Positions 41,708 to 53,610 of a stretch of 64,000 bases of DNA are shown here, in pieces (within the stretch, counting starts at the first letter, position 1; every line of letters begins with the position of its first letter). The notes beneath the pieces are model-generated. The model ran no database searches. It had not been told where the DNA came from and saw nothing but the letters and a program-made list of their open reading frames with translations. The DNA is taken from the NCBI RefSeq assembly GCF_000422485.1, contig NZ_AULW01000015.1:1-64000 (forward strand), written 5' to 3'. Both the position numbers and the translations under genes were made by a program. The stretch comes from Paenibacillus pasadenensis DSM 19293. GTDB lineage: Bacteria > Bacillota > Bacilli > Paenibacillales > Paenibacillaceae.

Positions 41708-43650
41708 CAGCTTCCCTCCTCATCTTGAAGCGTGCCCTCCGGCACGAGCTCCAGCACCGCCTGCCGCACCGCCGGCTCGTCCAGCCGGTCCGACAGCACG
41801 ACGATCTCGCCGCGATCCTCGCGCGTCCGGATGAGCCGCCCGAATCCTTGACGCAGCCGCAGCTGCATGAACGGCTTCTCCACCTCGGCGAAAGCATCCT
41901 GCGCTTCCGACCGCCGGGCGTTGTAGACCGGATCGGCGGGCGGCCACGGCAGCTCCCAGACGACGACGAGCGACAGCGAAGGACCCGGTATGTCCAATCC
42001 TTCCCAAAGCGTCGCGGCGGCAAGCACGCTTTCCTCGTCGTTTTGGAACCGGCCGATCAGATGGCTGATCTCCGCGTCGCCCTCGTACAGCATCCGGTAG
42101 CCGTCCAGCTCCCCGCTCGACGCCGCCCAGTCGCGGAACTCCGCCAGCTGCCGACGGTCCGGGAACAGCAGCAGCGCGCGGCCGCCGCTGCGCCGAAGCG
42201 CCTTCAGAGCAGCAGCGCGCTTGGCCTCCGGTCCGTCCGTGCGGACCGTCCGCACCTGCATCTGCTCGGCGTAGTCATACGGACTCGGCGTGCTGAACTG
42301 CAGGTAGTCCCGGATGCCGAGCGAATCGGCCACATAATGGAACGAGCCGCCCGCCGAGAGCGTCGCCGACGAGAAGATGATCGGCATCGGACGCGCGAAC
42401 ACGCGCTCCGCCAGCACCTCCTTGACGAGCCGCGGCATGAGCACGAGCGACAGTCCGTCCGCCTCGTCGGCGAGCCAGGCGATCAGCCCGTCCGGACGGT
42501 CGAACAGCGCGAGCGCGGTGCCGATCATGTCCAGATGCTCCTCGACGATCGTCAGATGATAAGCGTCAAGGGTGAACAGTCCGCTTTCGAACACGAGTTG
42601 CTCCTCGATCTCCTCCAGCTGCGAGCGGAAGGCGCGGACCTCGCGCGTCAGCTCCGGCGTCCAGCGGAACTCGAGCCGGTCCGAGCCGGCCACCGGCCTG
42701 GCCTCGCGCCGCAGCAGGCGGAACAGCGACTCGCTGCGCGCGATCGCGTCCTCGATGCCGTAGGCGAGCGACTCGCGGATGTCGTTCTGCAGCAGCCGGC
42801 TGACGATCGACTCGAACATCGCATGCTGCAGCTTGTAGGTGAGCGCGTTCTGCGCGGCCGCCTCGAGCAGATGGCCCTCGTCGAAGACGACCGAGCTATG
42901 CTCCGGAAGCAGCGGCAGCTGCCCTTCGCGCTTGCGCGCCTCTGCCGTCCACACATGCTCCATATAGAAGTCATGCGAGCAGATGAGCACGTCCGGCGCC
43001 TTGCGGTAGTGGTCGCGCGAGAGCGTCATGCCGCAGCGATGGCGCTGCAGGCAGATGAGGCAGTCCTGGAACACGTCCCAGCCGATGCGCGACCAGTCGG
43101 CGTCGTCGAGCTCGGGGTAGTCCTTGCGGCTGCCGTACGGGTGGAACGCCTGCATCGTCGCGGGACGATGCACGAACTCCGGCAGCGAGCGGTGGAGCTC
43201 GTCGAACCGCTCGCCCCCTTCGCCGCCGCGGGCCGCGTCAAGCTTGTTCAGGCACAGGTATTGGCCTTGCGACTTCGCCACGCGGGCGTCGACGGCAAGT
43301 CCGAGATGGCGGGCGATCTTGGCCAGGTCGCCCTCCGGCTTCGTCAGCTGCTCGATCAGCGACTCGTCGGCGCAGGCGATGACGGCGGGCTTTTGCGTAT
43401 AGCGGGCGTAGGCGGCGGCGTACAGCAGGTAGACGAGCGTCTTGCCGGTGCCGACGCCGGCCTCCGCGAACAGCGTCTTGCGCTCCTGGTAGGCGCGCTC
43501 GAGCTGGAACGCCATGAAGATCTGCTCGTCCCGCACCTCGAAGCCGGCCTCGGGAAGAATGTCGTAGAAAACGTCGGCGATCCAGTCGCTCGCCTGGCCG
43601 ATGAACGGCAGCGAAGGATCGTAGACGAACGGATAGCGGGTCTGGGTCAA
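41707..43650 (-). CDS. DinG/XPD-family ATP-dependent DNA helicase
   Basis: 647 aa, superfamily 2 helicase. It opens with YPFVYDPSLPFI and DEQIFMAFQLERAYQERK; Walker A is AGVGTGKT and the DEAH-like motif is VVFDEGH. Cys in QYLCLNKLD and CLICLQRHRC could hold an Fe-S cluster, as in XPD and DinG. The C-terminal motif QGFGRLIRT is present. The frame is open 60 codons upstream, but homologues begin near LTQTRYPF. The TTG at 43650 has GGGGAGG ten bases upstream and is the likely start. Promoter TTTACA-N17-TATGAT lies at 43756-43784. Confidence 0.9.
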   Translation of the reverse strand: MTQTRYPFVYDPSLPFIGQASDWIADVFYDILPEAGFEVRDEQIFMAFQLERAYQERKTLFAEAGVGTGKTLVYLLYAAAYARYTQKPAVIACADESLIEQLTKPEGDLAKIARHLGLAVDARVAKSQGQYLCLNKLDAARGGEGGERFDELHRSLPEFVHRPATMQAFHPYGSRKDYPELDDADWSRIGWDVFQDCLICLQRHRCGMTLSRDHYRKAPDVLICSHDFYMEHVWTAEARKREGQLPLLPEHSSVVFDEGHLLEAAAQNALTYKLQHAMFESIVSRLLQNDIRESLAYGIEDAIARSESLFRLLRREARPVAGSDRLEFRWTPELTREVRAFRSQLEEIEEQLVFESGLFTLDAYHLTIVEEHLDMIGTALALFDRPDGLIAWLADEADGLSLVLMPRLVKEVLAERVFARPMPIIFSSATLSAGGSFHYVADSLGIRDYLQFSTPSPYDYAEQMQVRTVRTDGPEAKRAAALKALRRSGGRALLLFPDRRQLAEFRDWAASSGELDGYRMLYEGDAEISHLIGRFQNDEESVLAAATLWEGLDIPGPSLSLVVVWELPWPPADPVYNARRSEAQDAFAEVEKPFMQLRLRQGFGRLIRTREDRGEIVVLSDRLDEPAVRQAVLELVPEGTLQDEEGS

Positions 43651-43755
43651 GCGGGCATAGCCTCCCCTTGCAGGTTGAAGATCAGGAGAGCGGACGGCTG
43701 CGGGCGGTTTCGGTTGCCCTGCCTCGCAGCGCTCCGCTGCCCATGTCGAACCTTC

Positions 43756-43784
43756 ATCATAATCCGCCGGGTAGTCTGTGTAAA
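43756..43784 (-). promoter_or_regulatory. Promoter of helicase operon
   Basis: On the minus strand TTTACA (43779-43784) and TATGAT (43756-43761) with a 17-bp spacer, about 105 bp before the TTG start. Confidence 0.7.
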
Positions 43785-43849
43785 GGGGCTTGCCTCCACC
43801 CGCCGCCGATCCGCTGCCCGTCGGCAGCACATTTTCTCGAGTGCGCTAC

Positions 43850-44530
43850 CTAGCTCCGCTGCTGCAGCTTGCGCGCTTCGGCCGGGAGCGCCTCCGACTC
43901 CAGCACCGTCTTGCCCTCCGGCGCATGCTGGGCGGCGGCCAGCATCGCGGCCGCGATGACGCGGGCCTCGACCGGCCGATAGCGGGCGAGCGGCCCTTTC
44001 ATCAGCGGACCGAACGCCTTGCCGACCGCTCCAGCCGCCGCTTCGAGCGTGCGCTTCTCGGCGCGGGCGCCCAAGATTTGGGACGGCCGCAGCAGCACGA
44101 GCTTGCGCAGGCCGAGCTTGCCGAGCTCCTGCTCGAGCTCGCCTTTGACCCGCAAGTAAAAGGCGCGGGACGACGCGGAGGCGCCGATCGACGAGACGAT
44201 GACGAGCGAGGCGGCGCCTTCGGCGGCAGCCGAGCGGGCGAGCCGCAGCGGCAGCTCGTAGTCGACCTCCCGGAATGCCGCCTGGCTGCCGGCCTTGCGG
44301 ATCGTCGTGCCGGTTGCGATGAACAGATCCGCTCCCTTCAGGCGGCCCTCCAGCGCCGCCTCCGGCCGATCCTGCTCCCAAACGACCCCCTGCAGCTTCG
44401 CATGCGTTGTCCCCGTGCTTCGGCGGCCGGCCGCGATCACTTCGGTGTAGGCTTCGCTCTCCAGCAGCAGCCGCAGCAGCTCTCCTCCTACGAGTCCGGT
44501 CGCGCCGGCAATGACGGCCGTTCGTGCCAT
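43850..44530 (-). CDS. Tip30/HTATIP2-like NAD(P)-binding oxidoreductase
   Basis: 226 aa, atypical SDR. The NAD(P)-binding loop is VIAGATGLVGGELLRLLL. Further family signatures are ATGTTIRKAGSQAAFREVDYE, LVIVSSIGASASSRAFYLRVKGELE (Tyr and Lys of the YxxxK-like site) and LLRPSQILG. The reaction is unknown. The ATG at 44530 lies nine bases from GGAGG; in-frame openings further upstream cross the repeat island and are not genuine. Repeat island 2 begins 80 bp upstream, so the promoter must lie within or next to it. Confidence 0.85.
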   Translation of the reverse strand: MARTAVIAGATGLVGGELLRLLLESEAYTEVIAAGRRSTGTTHAKLQGVVWEQDRPEAALEGRLKGADLFIATGTTIRKAGSQAAFREVDYELPLRLARSAAAEGAASLVIVSSIGASASSRAFYLRVKGELEQELGKLGLRKLVLLRPSQILGARAEKRTLEAAAGAVGKAFGPLMKGPLARYRPVEARVIAAAMLAAAQHAPEGKTVLESEALPAEARKLQQRS

Positions 44531-44610
44531 CCGCATCCCCCTCCTTCTTCGATCTGTCCTCATTATTCCATGCCGGAGAGAACATGGCAAAACGGCCGAT
44601 CGGACGGCGG

Positions 44611-44892
44611 AGCGGAAACCGGAAATCGCTTCGCGGAGCGAGCGTCGTGACCGGCATCCGCTTCGCGGAGCATCGTGACCGGTATCCGCTTCGCGGAGCC
44701 GGCGTCGTGACCGGCACGCGCTTCGCGGAGCGAGCGTCGTGACCGGCATCCGCTTCGCGGAGCGGGCAATGTGACCGGTATCCGCTTCGCGGAGCGGGCA
44801 ATGTGACCGGTATCCGCTTCGCGGAGCGGGCATCGTGACCGGTATCCGCTTCGCGGAGCGGGCATCGTGACCGGTATCCGCTTCGCGGAGCG
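44611..44892. repeat. Repeat island 2: array A (nine 32-bp-type units)
   Basis: Nine copies of CGCTTCGCGGAGC, first at 44627-44639 and last ending at 44891. The last units repeat exactly every 32 bp (GTGACCGGTATCC, then GCTTCGCGGAGCGGGCATC). Between cores only about 19 bases vary slightly, so these are tandem repeats, not spacers. The core can fold as CCGCT/AGCGG. Two copies occur in island 1. Confidence 0.93.
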
Positions 44893-45087
44893 GGGACTCG
44901 TTCCGATCTCCCTGGAGCCCAGATTCCTTTGATCCCATTCCCCAGCAGGGGTGGAATCCGGCCTCCAAGGGAACCGCTGCCGCTTCTCCACGAGTTCCCC
45001 GCCCCGCTTCGCTCCGGTCCCCAAGCTCTACTCATGCCCCGCATACGGTACGCAGCTCCACACCAAGCTCCTACTTTCCTTTTAGAT
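44893..45087. repeat. Repeat island 2: shared core segment
   Basis: Nearly identical to 14152-14350, in the same orientation and with the same order of flanking arrays. It begins GGACTCGTTCCGATCTCCCT and ends ACTTTCCTTTTAGAT. Short indels separate the copies (for example CACAACACC against CACACC), which argues against selection as coding sequence. Confidence 0.88.
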
Positions 45088-45413
45088 CCGAGCTGCTCGG
45101 TTTTTACGCGCAACTCCCTCCGTTCCGACTCCTGTCTACCCGAGCTGCTCGGTTTTTCCGCGTAACTCCCTCCGTTCCGCCACCTACATACCGGAGTTAC
45201 TCGGTTTTTCCGCGCAACTCCCTCCGTTCCGACTCCTGCCTATCCGAGTTACTCGGTTTTTCCGCGTAACTCCCTCCGTTCCGACTCCTACATACCGGAG
45301 TTACTCGGTTTTTCCGCGTAACTCCCTCCGTTTCGCCTCCTGCCTATCCGAGTTACTCGGTTTTTCCGCGCAACTCCCTCCGTTTCGCCTCCTGTCTACC
45401 CGAGCTGCTCGCG
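45088..45413. repeat. Repeat island 2: array B (six units of about 52 bp plus a partial seventh)
   Basis: Units start at 45088, 45140, 45191, 45244, 45295, 45348 and 45400. Each has CCGAG-TTA/CTG-CTCGG, then TTTTT, then MCGCGYAACTCCCTCCGTT. The seventh unit breaks after its hairpin and runs into CGCGGAGCGAGC, which resembles the array A core. From 45414 to 45500 no gene or clear repeat is seen. Confidence 0.93.
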
Positions 45414-45500
45414 GAGCGAGCCGATGCCTTTCGGAGAAGCGGCAGCGGTCCTCTTGGAAGACGGATGGCCTCCGAATAGGAGGTCAGGGGATCAAGCCAT

Positions 45501-45712
45501 CCGGCTTCCAGTGGAATCGGAGAAAGGCTCGGCTTGCGCAGCGGCCTTCTTGTCCCATCGGACTTGCCAGCTTCCTGCCGAGAAAGGATCGGCTCGCGCA
45601 GCGTGTTCCTTGTCGCACATGGCCTGCTTATCCGGCTTACCGCCGAGAAAGACTCGGCTCGCGCAGCGAATTCCTTGTCGGACACAGCTCGCTTTTCCGG
45701 ATCGTTCCGGAG
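45501..45712. repeat. Repeat island 2: array C (three units of 60-65 bp)
   Basis: Three units share CGGAGAAAGGCTCGGCTTGC or the variant CCGAGAAAGACTCGGCTCGC, followed by GCAGCG, then TTCCTTGTC or TTCTTGTC, then GCTT. AGAAA occurs at 45521, 45581 and 45646. The CCGAG-AAAGA-CTCGG hairpin has the same stem as array B. No copy is seen in island 1. Confidence 0.8.
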
Positions 45713-45775
45713 ACAAAATAAAGCCGTCTCCCAAGCAGCCCGAAAGCCTGCCGGGAAACGGCTTGAAGCGCGCAA
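45713..45775 (-). terminator. Terminator of fatty-acid operon
   Basis: On the minus strand AAGCCGT and ACGGCTT close a stem with inner TCCC/GGGA and GCAG/CTGC pairs, followed by TATTTTGT. It lies about 70 bp after the thioesterase stop. Confidence 0.65.
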
Positions 45776-45842
45776 GAGCTGCGCATCCGGAACATAGCGG
45801 GAACCCGCGACGTCCGCATGCAGATGCTGCGCCCTTGCTCCC

Positions 45843-46280
45843 CTACGAGCCGAGCACGCGGAAAGTGCCCGTGCCGAAGGCGCACAGCTCGCCCGACTCG
45901 GTGCGGGCGTAGGATTGCGTGCTCACCATCTTGCGCGACTGATGCACGATCTCGGCGCTGACGATGAGCCGTCCCTCCTTGATCGGAGAGACGTAGTTCA
46001 GGTTCAGGTTCGTCGTCACGACGGCCCGGTCCGGATGGGCGGCCATCGCCACGAGCCCCATCGCGGAGTCGATCAGCGTCGCGTACACGCCGCCGTGCAG
46101 GATGCCGATCAGGTTCATATGATGCGGCTTGATGTCGAGGTACACCTCCGCGTAGCCTTCGCGGATGACCTTCATCTCCGCTCCGAGGAAGCCCCAGAAC
46201 GACTGTTCGGCGGCGGCGGACCACTGCTCCAGCAGCTTTTTGCCTTCTTCGGATGAATCCGCTTCCAAGTTCAGGTTCAT
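45843..46280 (-). CDS. PaaI-type hotdog thioesterase
   Basis: 145 aa hotdog-fold protein. The motif MNLIGILHGGVYATLIDSAMG holds the HGG turn and the Asp of the PaaI/YbgC-like acyl-CoA thioesterases; VVTTNLNLNYVSPIKEGRL follows as the central strand pair. It would hydrolyse acyl-CoA or phenylacetyl-type thioesters and could relieve CoA trapping during fatty-acid breakdown. AGGAGG lies seven bases before the ATG. The start overlaps the stop of lcfA by 4 bp, so the gene is the last of the fad operon. Confidence 0.88.
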   Translation of the reverse strand: MNLNLEADSSEEGKKLLEQWSAAAEQSFWGFLGAEMKVIREGYAEVYLDIKPHHMNLIGILHGGVYATLIDSAMGLVAMAAHPDRAVVTTNLNLNYVSPIKEGRLIVSAEIVHQSRKMVSTQSYARTESGELCAFGTGTFRVLGS

Positions 46281-47965
46281 TTCGTCTCCTCCTGCTTCTG
46301 CAGCTCCTCGTCCAGCAGCTTGCGGCGCAGCACCTTGCCGACGAGCGTCTTGGGCAGGCTGTCGCGGAACTCGTACGCCTTGGGCACCTTGTAGGCGGCG
46401 AGCCGCTCCTTGCACCAAGCCTTGAGCTCCGCCGCATCCGGCTCGGCGCCGCTGCGCAGCACGACGAACGCCTTCACCGTCTCGCCCCGGTACGGATCGT
46501 TGACGCCGGCGACGATCGCCTCCTCGACGTCCGGATGCTCGAACAGCACCTCCTCCACCTCGCGCGGATAGATGTTGTATCCGCCCGCGATGATGAGGTC
46601 CTTGCGCCGATCGAGGATGTAGAAAAAGCCGTCGTCGTCCATGCGCCCGAGGTCGCCGGTGTACAGCCAGCCGTCCTTGAGCGTCTGCGCCGTCTCCTCC
46701 GGCCGCTTCCAGTAGCCGGACATCACCTGCGGCCCGCGCACGATCAGCTCGCCGATCTCGCCCGGCCGCACGTCCTCGCCCGTCTCCGGATGCACGATGC
46801 GCGCCTCCGTGTCGGGGAGCGGGATGCCGATCGAGCCGCTCTTGCGCAGCTCCCAGATGTTGTTCGCATGCGTCACCGGCGACGCCTCCGTGAGGCCGTA
46901 GCCCTCGATCAGCTTGCCGCCCGTCAGCCGCTCGAAGCGCTCCTGCACCTCGAGCGGCAGCGCGGCGGCGCCGCTGATGCAGACGTTGATCGAGCTGAGG
47001 TCGTACTTGGCGACGTCGGGATGGTTGATGATCGCGATATACATCGTCGGCGCGCCGGGGAATACCGTCGGCTTGTGCTTGTGGATCGCCTTGAGCACGG
47101 CATTGATCTCGAAGCGCGGCATCAGATACAGCGTCGCGCCGAGCCGGATGCCCTGGTTGAGCAGCACCGTCATGCCGAAGACGTGGAAAAAGGGCAGAGC
47201 GGCGAAATACCGCTCCTTGCTCCCTTCGTTGCGATAATTCCACAGCTCGCTCTGGATCGTGTTGGCGATCAGGTTGCGATGCGTCAGCATGACGCCTTTG
47301 GCGAAGCCCGTCGTGCCGCCGGTGTACTGGATGAGCGCCAGATCATGCCGCGACTCCACCGGGACGCGGCATGGATCGGAGAGCGACTCGCGCAGCAGCT
47401 TGACGAAATTCAGCAGCTGGCGGTCGCCGTAGTCGAGCTTCGGCAGCGGCGTGCCGTCCTTTTTCGCCTTGAGCGGGTAGAGCAGGTTTTTCGGAAAGGG
47501 CAAGTAATCGGCGACGGAAGCGACGATGATCCGCTCCAGCGGCTGCTCGCGAGTCGCCTGCCGCACCCGCCCGACGAGCAGGTCGAGCGCGACGATGAAG
47601 CGGGCTCCCGCGTCGAGCAGCTGATGCTCCAGCTCGCGCGGCATGTAGAGCGGGTTCGTCATGACGACGATGCCGCCGGCCAGCAGCGTGCCGTAATAGG
47701 CGATGACCGCCTGCGGGCAGTTGGGCAGCATGACCGCGACCCGGTCTCCTTTTCTGAGGCCGAGACTGATCATGGCGTTGGCGTAGCGGTAAGACGAGTC
47801 GAGCAGCGTGCCGTAGGACATGCGGGCGCCCATGAATTCGAGCGCCGTCTGGTTCGGACTTCTCTCCGCCGTGCGCACGAGGAACTCGGCCAGGTTCTGG
47901 TCGGGATAATCGTACGTCGGCGGGACTTCATGCGGGTAGTGACTGAGCCAGGGTCTGTTCGCCAT
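46277..47965 (-). CDS. lcfA: Long-chain fatty-acid--CoA ligase
   Basis: 562 aa, ANL superfamily. It activates fatty acids to acyl-CoA through an acyl-AMP intermediate. The P-loop-like motif is YTGGTTGFAKGVMLTHRN; further motifs are GYGLTEASPVTH, YTGDLGRMDDDGFFYILDRR and the catalytic Lys in KTLVGKVLRRK. It begins MANRPWLSHYPHEVPPTYDY, like B. subtilis LcfA. The ATG at 47965 has GGGGGTGG upstream; an in-frame ATG 15 bases earlier is less good. It lies 21 bp after fadE in the fad operon. Confidence 0.94.
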   Translation of the reverse strand: MANRPWLSHYPHEVPPTYDYPDQNLAEFLVRTAERSPNQTALEFMGARMSYGTLLDSSYRYANAMISLGLRKGDRVAVMLPNCPQAVIAYYGTLLAGGIVVMTNPLYMPRELEHQLLDAGARFIVALDLLVGRVRQATREQPLERIIVASVADYLPFPKNLLYPLKAKKDGTPLPKLDYGDRQLLNFVKLLRESLSDPCRVPVESRHDLALIQYTGGTTGFAKGVMLTHRNLIANTIQSELWNYRNEGSKERYFAALPFFHVFGMTVLLNQGIRLGATLYLMPRFEINAVLKAIHKHKPTVFPGAPTMYIAIINHPDVAKYDLSSINVCISGAAALPLEVQERFERLTGGKLIEGYGLTEASPVTHANNIWELRKSGSIGIPLPDTEARIVHPETGEDVRPGEIGELIVRGPQVMSGYWKRPEETAQTLKDGWLYTGDLGRMDDDGFFYILDRRKDLIIAGGYNIYPREVEEVLFEHPDVEEAIVAGVNDPYRGETVKAFVVLRSGAEPDAAELKAWCKERLAAYKVPKAYEFRDSLPKTLVGKVLRRKLLDEELQKQEETK

Positions 47966-47986
47966 GCCGTCCACCCCCATCTGTGC

Positions 47987-49768
47987 TTATGGCACGTACC
48001 GTTCGGCCTCGATGACGCGGGAAGCGATGCGGCGCTTCAGCTTCACCGTATCGAGGGCGCCGTTTTTCGTCAGCTTCTTCAGCACGGACAGCTGCGTCTT
48101 GAGCATGTCGCCCGTCTCCATCGCCGCCAGCGTCTCCTTGGCCAGCTCGGCGATGCGGCTGAACTCCTCCTGCACGAACACGCTCGTCATGTCGACGCCG
48201 AGCTGCGCCTTCGCCCCGCCCTGCAGCGAGATCCGCTTCTGCGTCCGCAGCAGCGCGCTTTCCATCGCGAACACGCCGATCATGATGTCCGCGAGGTTGC
48301 TCAGCACCTCCTGCTCCTGCTCGAGCTTCGTCTGGTACTTCTGCACGGCCGACGCGCCGGCCATGAGGAAGATCTTCTTGGCGCTGGCGAGCAGATGCGC
48401 CTCCAGCTCCAGCGGCTGCTCGAACTGCAGGCTTGAGGCGCGCAGCTCCATCAGCTCGTTCTGCAGCTTCATCGCCTTTTGCAGCAGAGGCAGCTCGCCC
48501 TTCATCGCGCGCTTGATGAGCGTACCGGGGATGAGCAGGCGGTTGATCTCGTTCGTGCCTTCGAAAATGCGGTTGATGCGCGAGTCGCGGTAGATGCGCT
48601 CGATGCGGTACTCCTGCGTGAAGCCGTAGCCGCCGTGGATCTGCACGCCTTCGTCGGCGACGAAGTCGAGCCCCTCGGAGGCGAACACCTTGTTGATCGA
48701 GCACTCGAGCTGGTACTCGGCGATCGCCTTGGCGGACTGGTAGCCGACATCCGCCGCCGCGTAGTCCACGTCGGCGAGGCCGACGTCGAACAGGCCGGCG
48801 GTGCGGTACACCATGCTTTCCATGACGTAGGTGCGGATGTTCATCTCGGCCAGCTTCTTGCCGACGAGCGGGAAGCTGCTGATCGGACGGCCGAACTGCG
48901 TGCGCTCATTGGCGTACTTGGCGGAATACTCGATCGCGTCCTTGGCCGAGCCGACGCAGCCGACGGCGAGCTTGTAGCGGCCGATGTTGAGGATGTTGAA
49001 GGCGATCAGATGGCCTTTGCCGACTTCCCACAGCAGGTTTTCGACCGGCACCTTGACGTCCTCGAGGATAAGCGGGCAGGTGGACGAGCCCTTGATGCCC
49101 ATCTTCTTCTCCTCCGGCCCGATGCTCACGCCCTCCATCGTACGCTCGACGATGAACGTGCTGAAGTCGGTGCCGTTCACCTTGGCGTAGACGATGAACA
49201 CGTCGGCGAAGCCGGCGTTCGTGATGAACTGCTTCGTGCCGTTCAGCACGTAGTGGCTGCCGTCCTCGCTCAGCACCGCCGTCGCCTTCGCGCCGAGCGC
49301 GTCGGAGCCGGAGGACGGCTCGGTCAGGCAGTACGCCGCGATCAGCTCGGCGCTCGCCAGCTTCGGCAGGTACTTCTGCTTCTGCGCCTCGTTGCCGAAA
49401 TAGACGATCGGCAGCGTGCCGATGCCGACATGCGCGCCGGCCGACAAGGCGAACGCGCTCGCCTTCGTCATCTTCTCGCTGATGAGCGTGCTGCTCACCT
49501 TGTCGAGTCCGAGGCCGCCGTAAGCCTCCGGCACGTCGGCGCCGAGCAGGCCGAGCTCGCCGGCCTTGCGCAGCTTCTCGACCGTCAGCTCATAGCTCAG
49601 CTTCTCGATCTGCTCGTCGACCGGCTCGATCTCGCCGGCGACGAAGTCCTCGGTCGTCTCGGCGATCATGCGCTGCTCCTCGGTCAGCTCCTCGGGGATG
49701 ACAATGGCGTTGAAATCGAGATCGTCGATGATGAAGCTGCCTCCGAGCACTTTGCTTTTGGTCGTCAT
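47987..49768 (-). CDS. fadE: Acyl-CoA dehydrogenase
   Basis: 593 aa, FAD enzyme for the first oxidation of beta-oxidation; it passes electrons to EtfAB. N-terminal domain with AYCLTEPSSGSDALG and middle beta domain with LNGTKQFITNAGFADVFIVYAKV. The C-terminal helical domain contains VQIHGGYGFTQEYRIERIYRDSR and the catalytic Glu in RIFEGTNEINR. A further C-terminal extension of about 180 residues is typical of the FadE/YusJ-type enzymes. It lies between fadA and lcfA in the operon with short gaps. Confidence 0.95.
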   Translation of the reverse strand: MTTKSKVLGGSFIIDDLDFNAIVIPEELTEEQRMIAETTEDFVAGEIEPVDEQIEKLSYELTVEKLRKAGELGLLGADVPEAYGGLGLDKVSSTLISEKMTKASAFALSAGAHVGIGTLPIVYFGNEAQKQKYLPKLASAELIAAYCLTEPSSGSDALGAKATAVLSEDGSHYVLNGTKQFITNAGFADVFIVYAKVNGTDFSTFIVERTMEGVSIGPEEKKMGIKGSSTCPLILEDVKVPVENLLWEVGKGHLIAFNILNIGRYKLAVGCVGSAKDAIEYSAKYANERTQFGRPISSFPLVGKKLAEMNIRTYVMESMVYRTAGLFDVGLADVDYAAADVGYQSAKAIAEYQLECSINKVFASEGLDFVADEGVQIHGGYGFTQEYRIERIYRDSRINRIFEGTNEINRLLIPGTLIKRAMKGELPLLQKAMKLQNELMELRASSLQFEQPLELEAHLLASAKKIFLMAGASAVQKYQTKLEQEQEVLSNLADIMIGVFAMESALLRTQKRISLQGGAKAQLGVDMTSVFVQEEFSRIAELAKETLAAMETGDMLKTQLSVLKKLTKNGALDTVKLKRRIASRVIEAERYVP

Positions 49769-49822
49769 GGTTCGTCTCTCCTTTGGATGGTAGGTTCAAA
49801 TGGACCGGACGTCCTCCTGCGC

Positions 49823-51007
<1,185 letters not shown>

Positions 51008-51047
51008 TGTATGCTCACGCTCCTCTTCGCTTGGAACCTCGATTGCT

Positions 51048-53447
<2,400 letters not shown>

Positions 53448-53610
53448 CGTAATGTTGCCTCCTTGGACATGGTTGGACACGGTTGGATCTGCATCAGTGA
53501 CGGCGGATCGGTCGGAAATGCCGCTGCCTCGGACCGGGGCTCAGGGCGCGGACGCAGCCGCGCCCTAAGGCGCCCGGGCCATCCGGACCGCTCGGGAAGG
53601 CACGCTCATG

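Noticed and set aside
44611-44892. Array A as a CRISPR array
   Set aside because: Repeats follow each other every 32 bp with nearly constant sequence between cores; there are no unique spacers and no cas genes in the window.
43647-45113. Long minus-strand open frames across both repeat islands (also 13846-14454)
   Set aside because: They arise from repeat units that lack stops, have no convincing start signals, and differ between the two islands by residue-changing substitutions and frame-breaking indels.
53544-53565. GGGCGCGG/CCGCGCCC hairpin between fadF and fadN as a terminator
   Set aside because: No T tract follows on the minus strand, and the gene order argues for a continuous fad operon.
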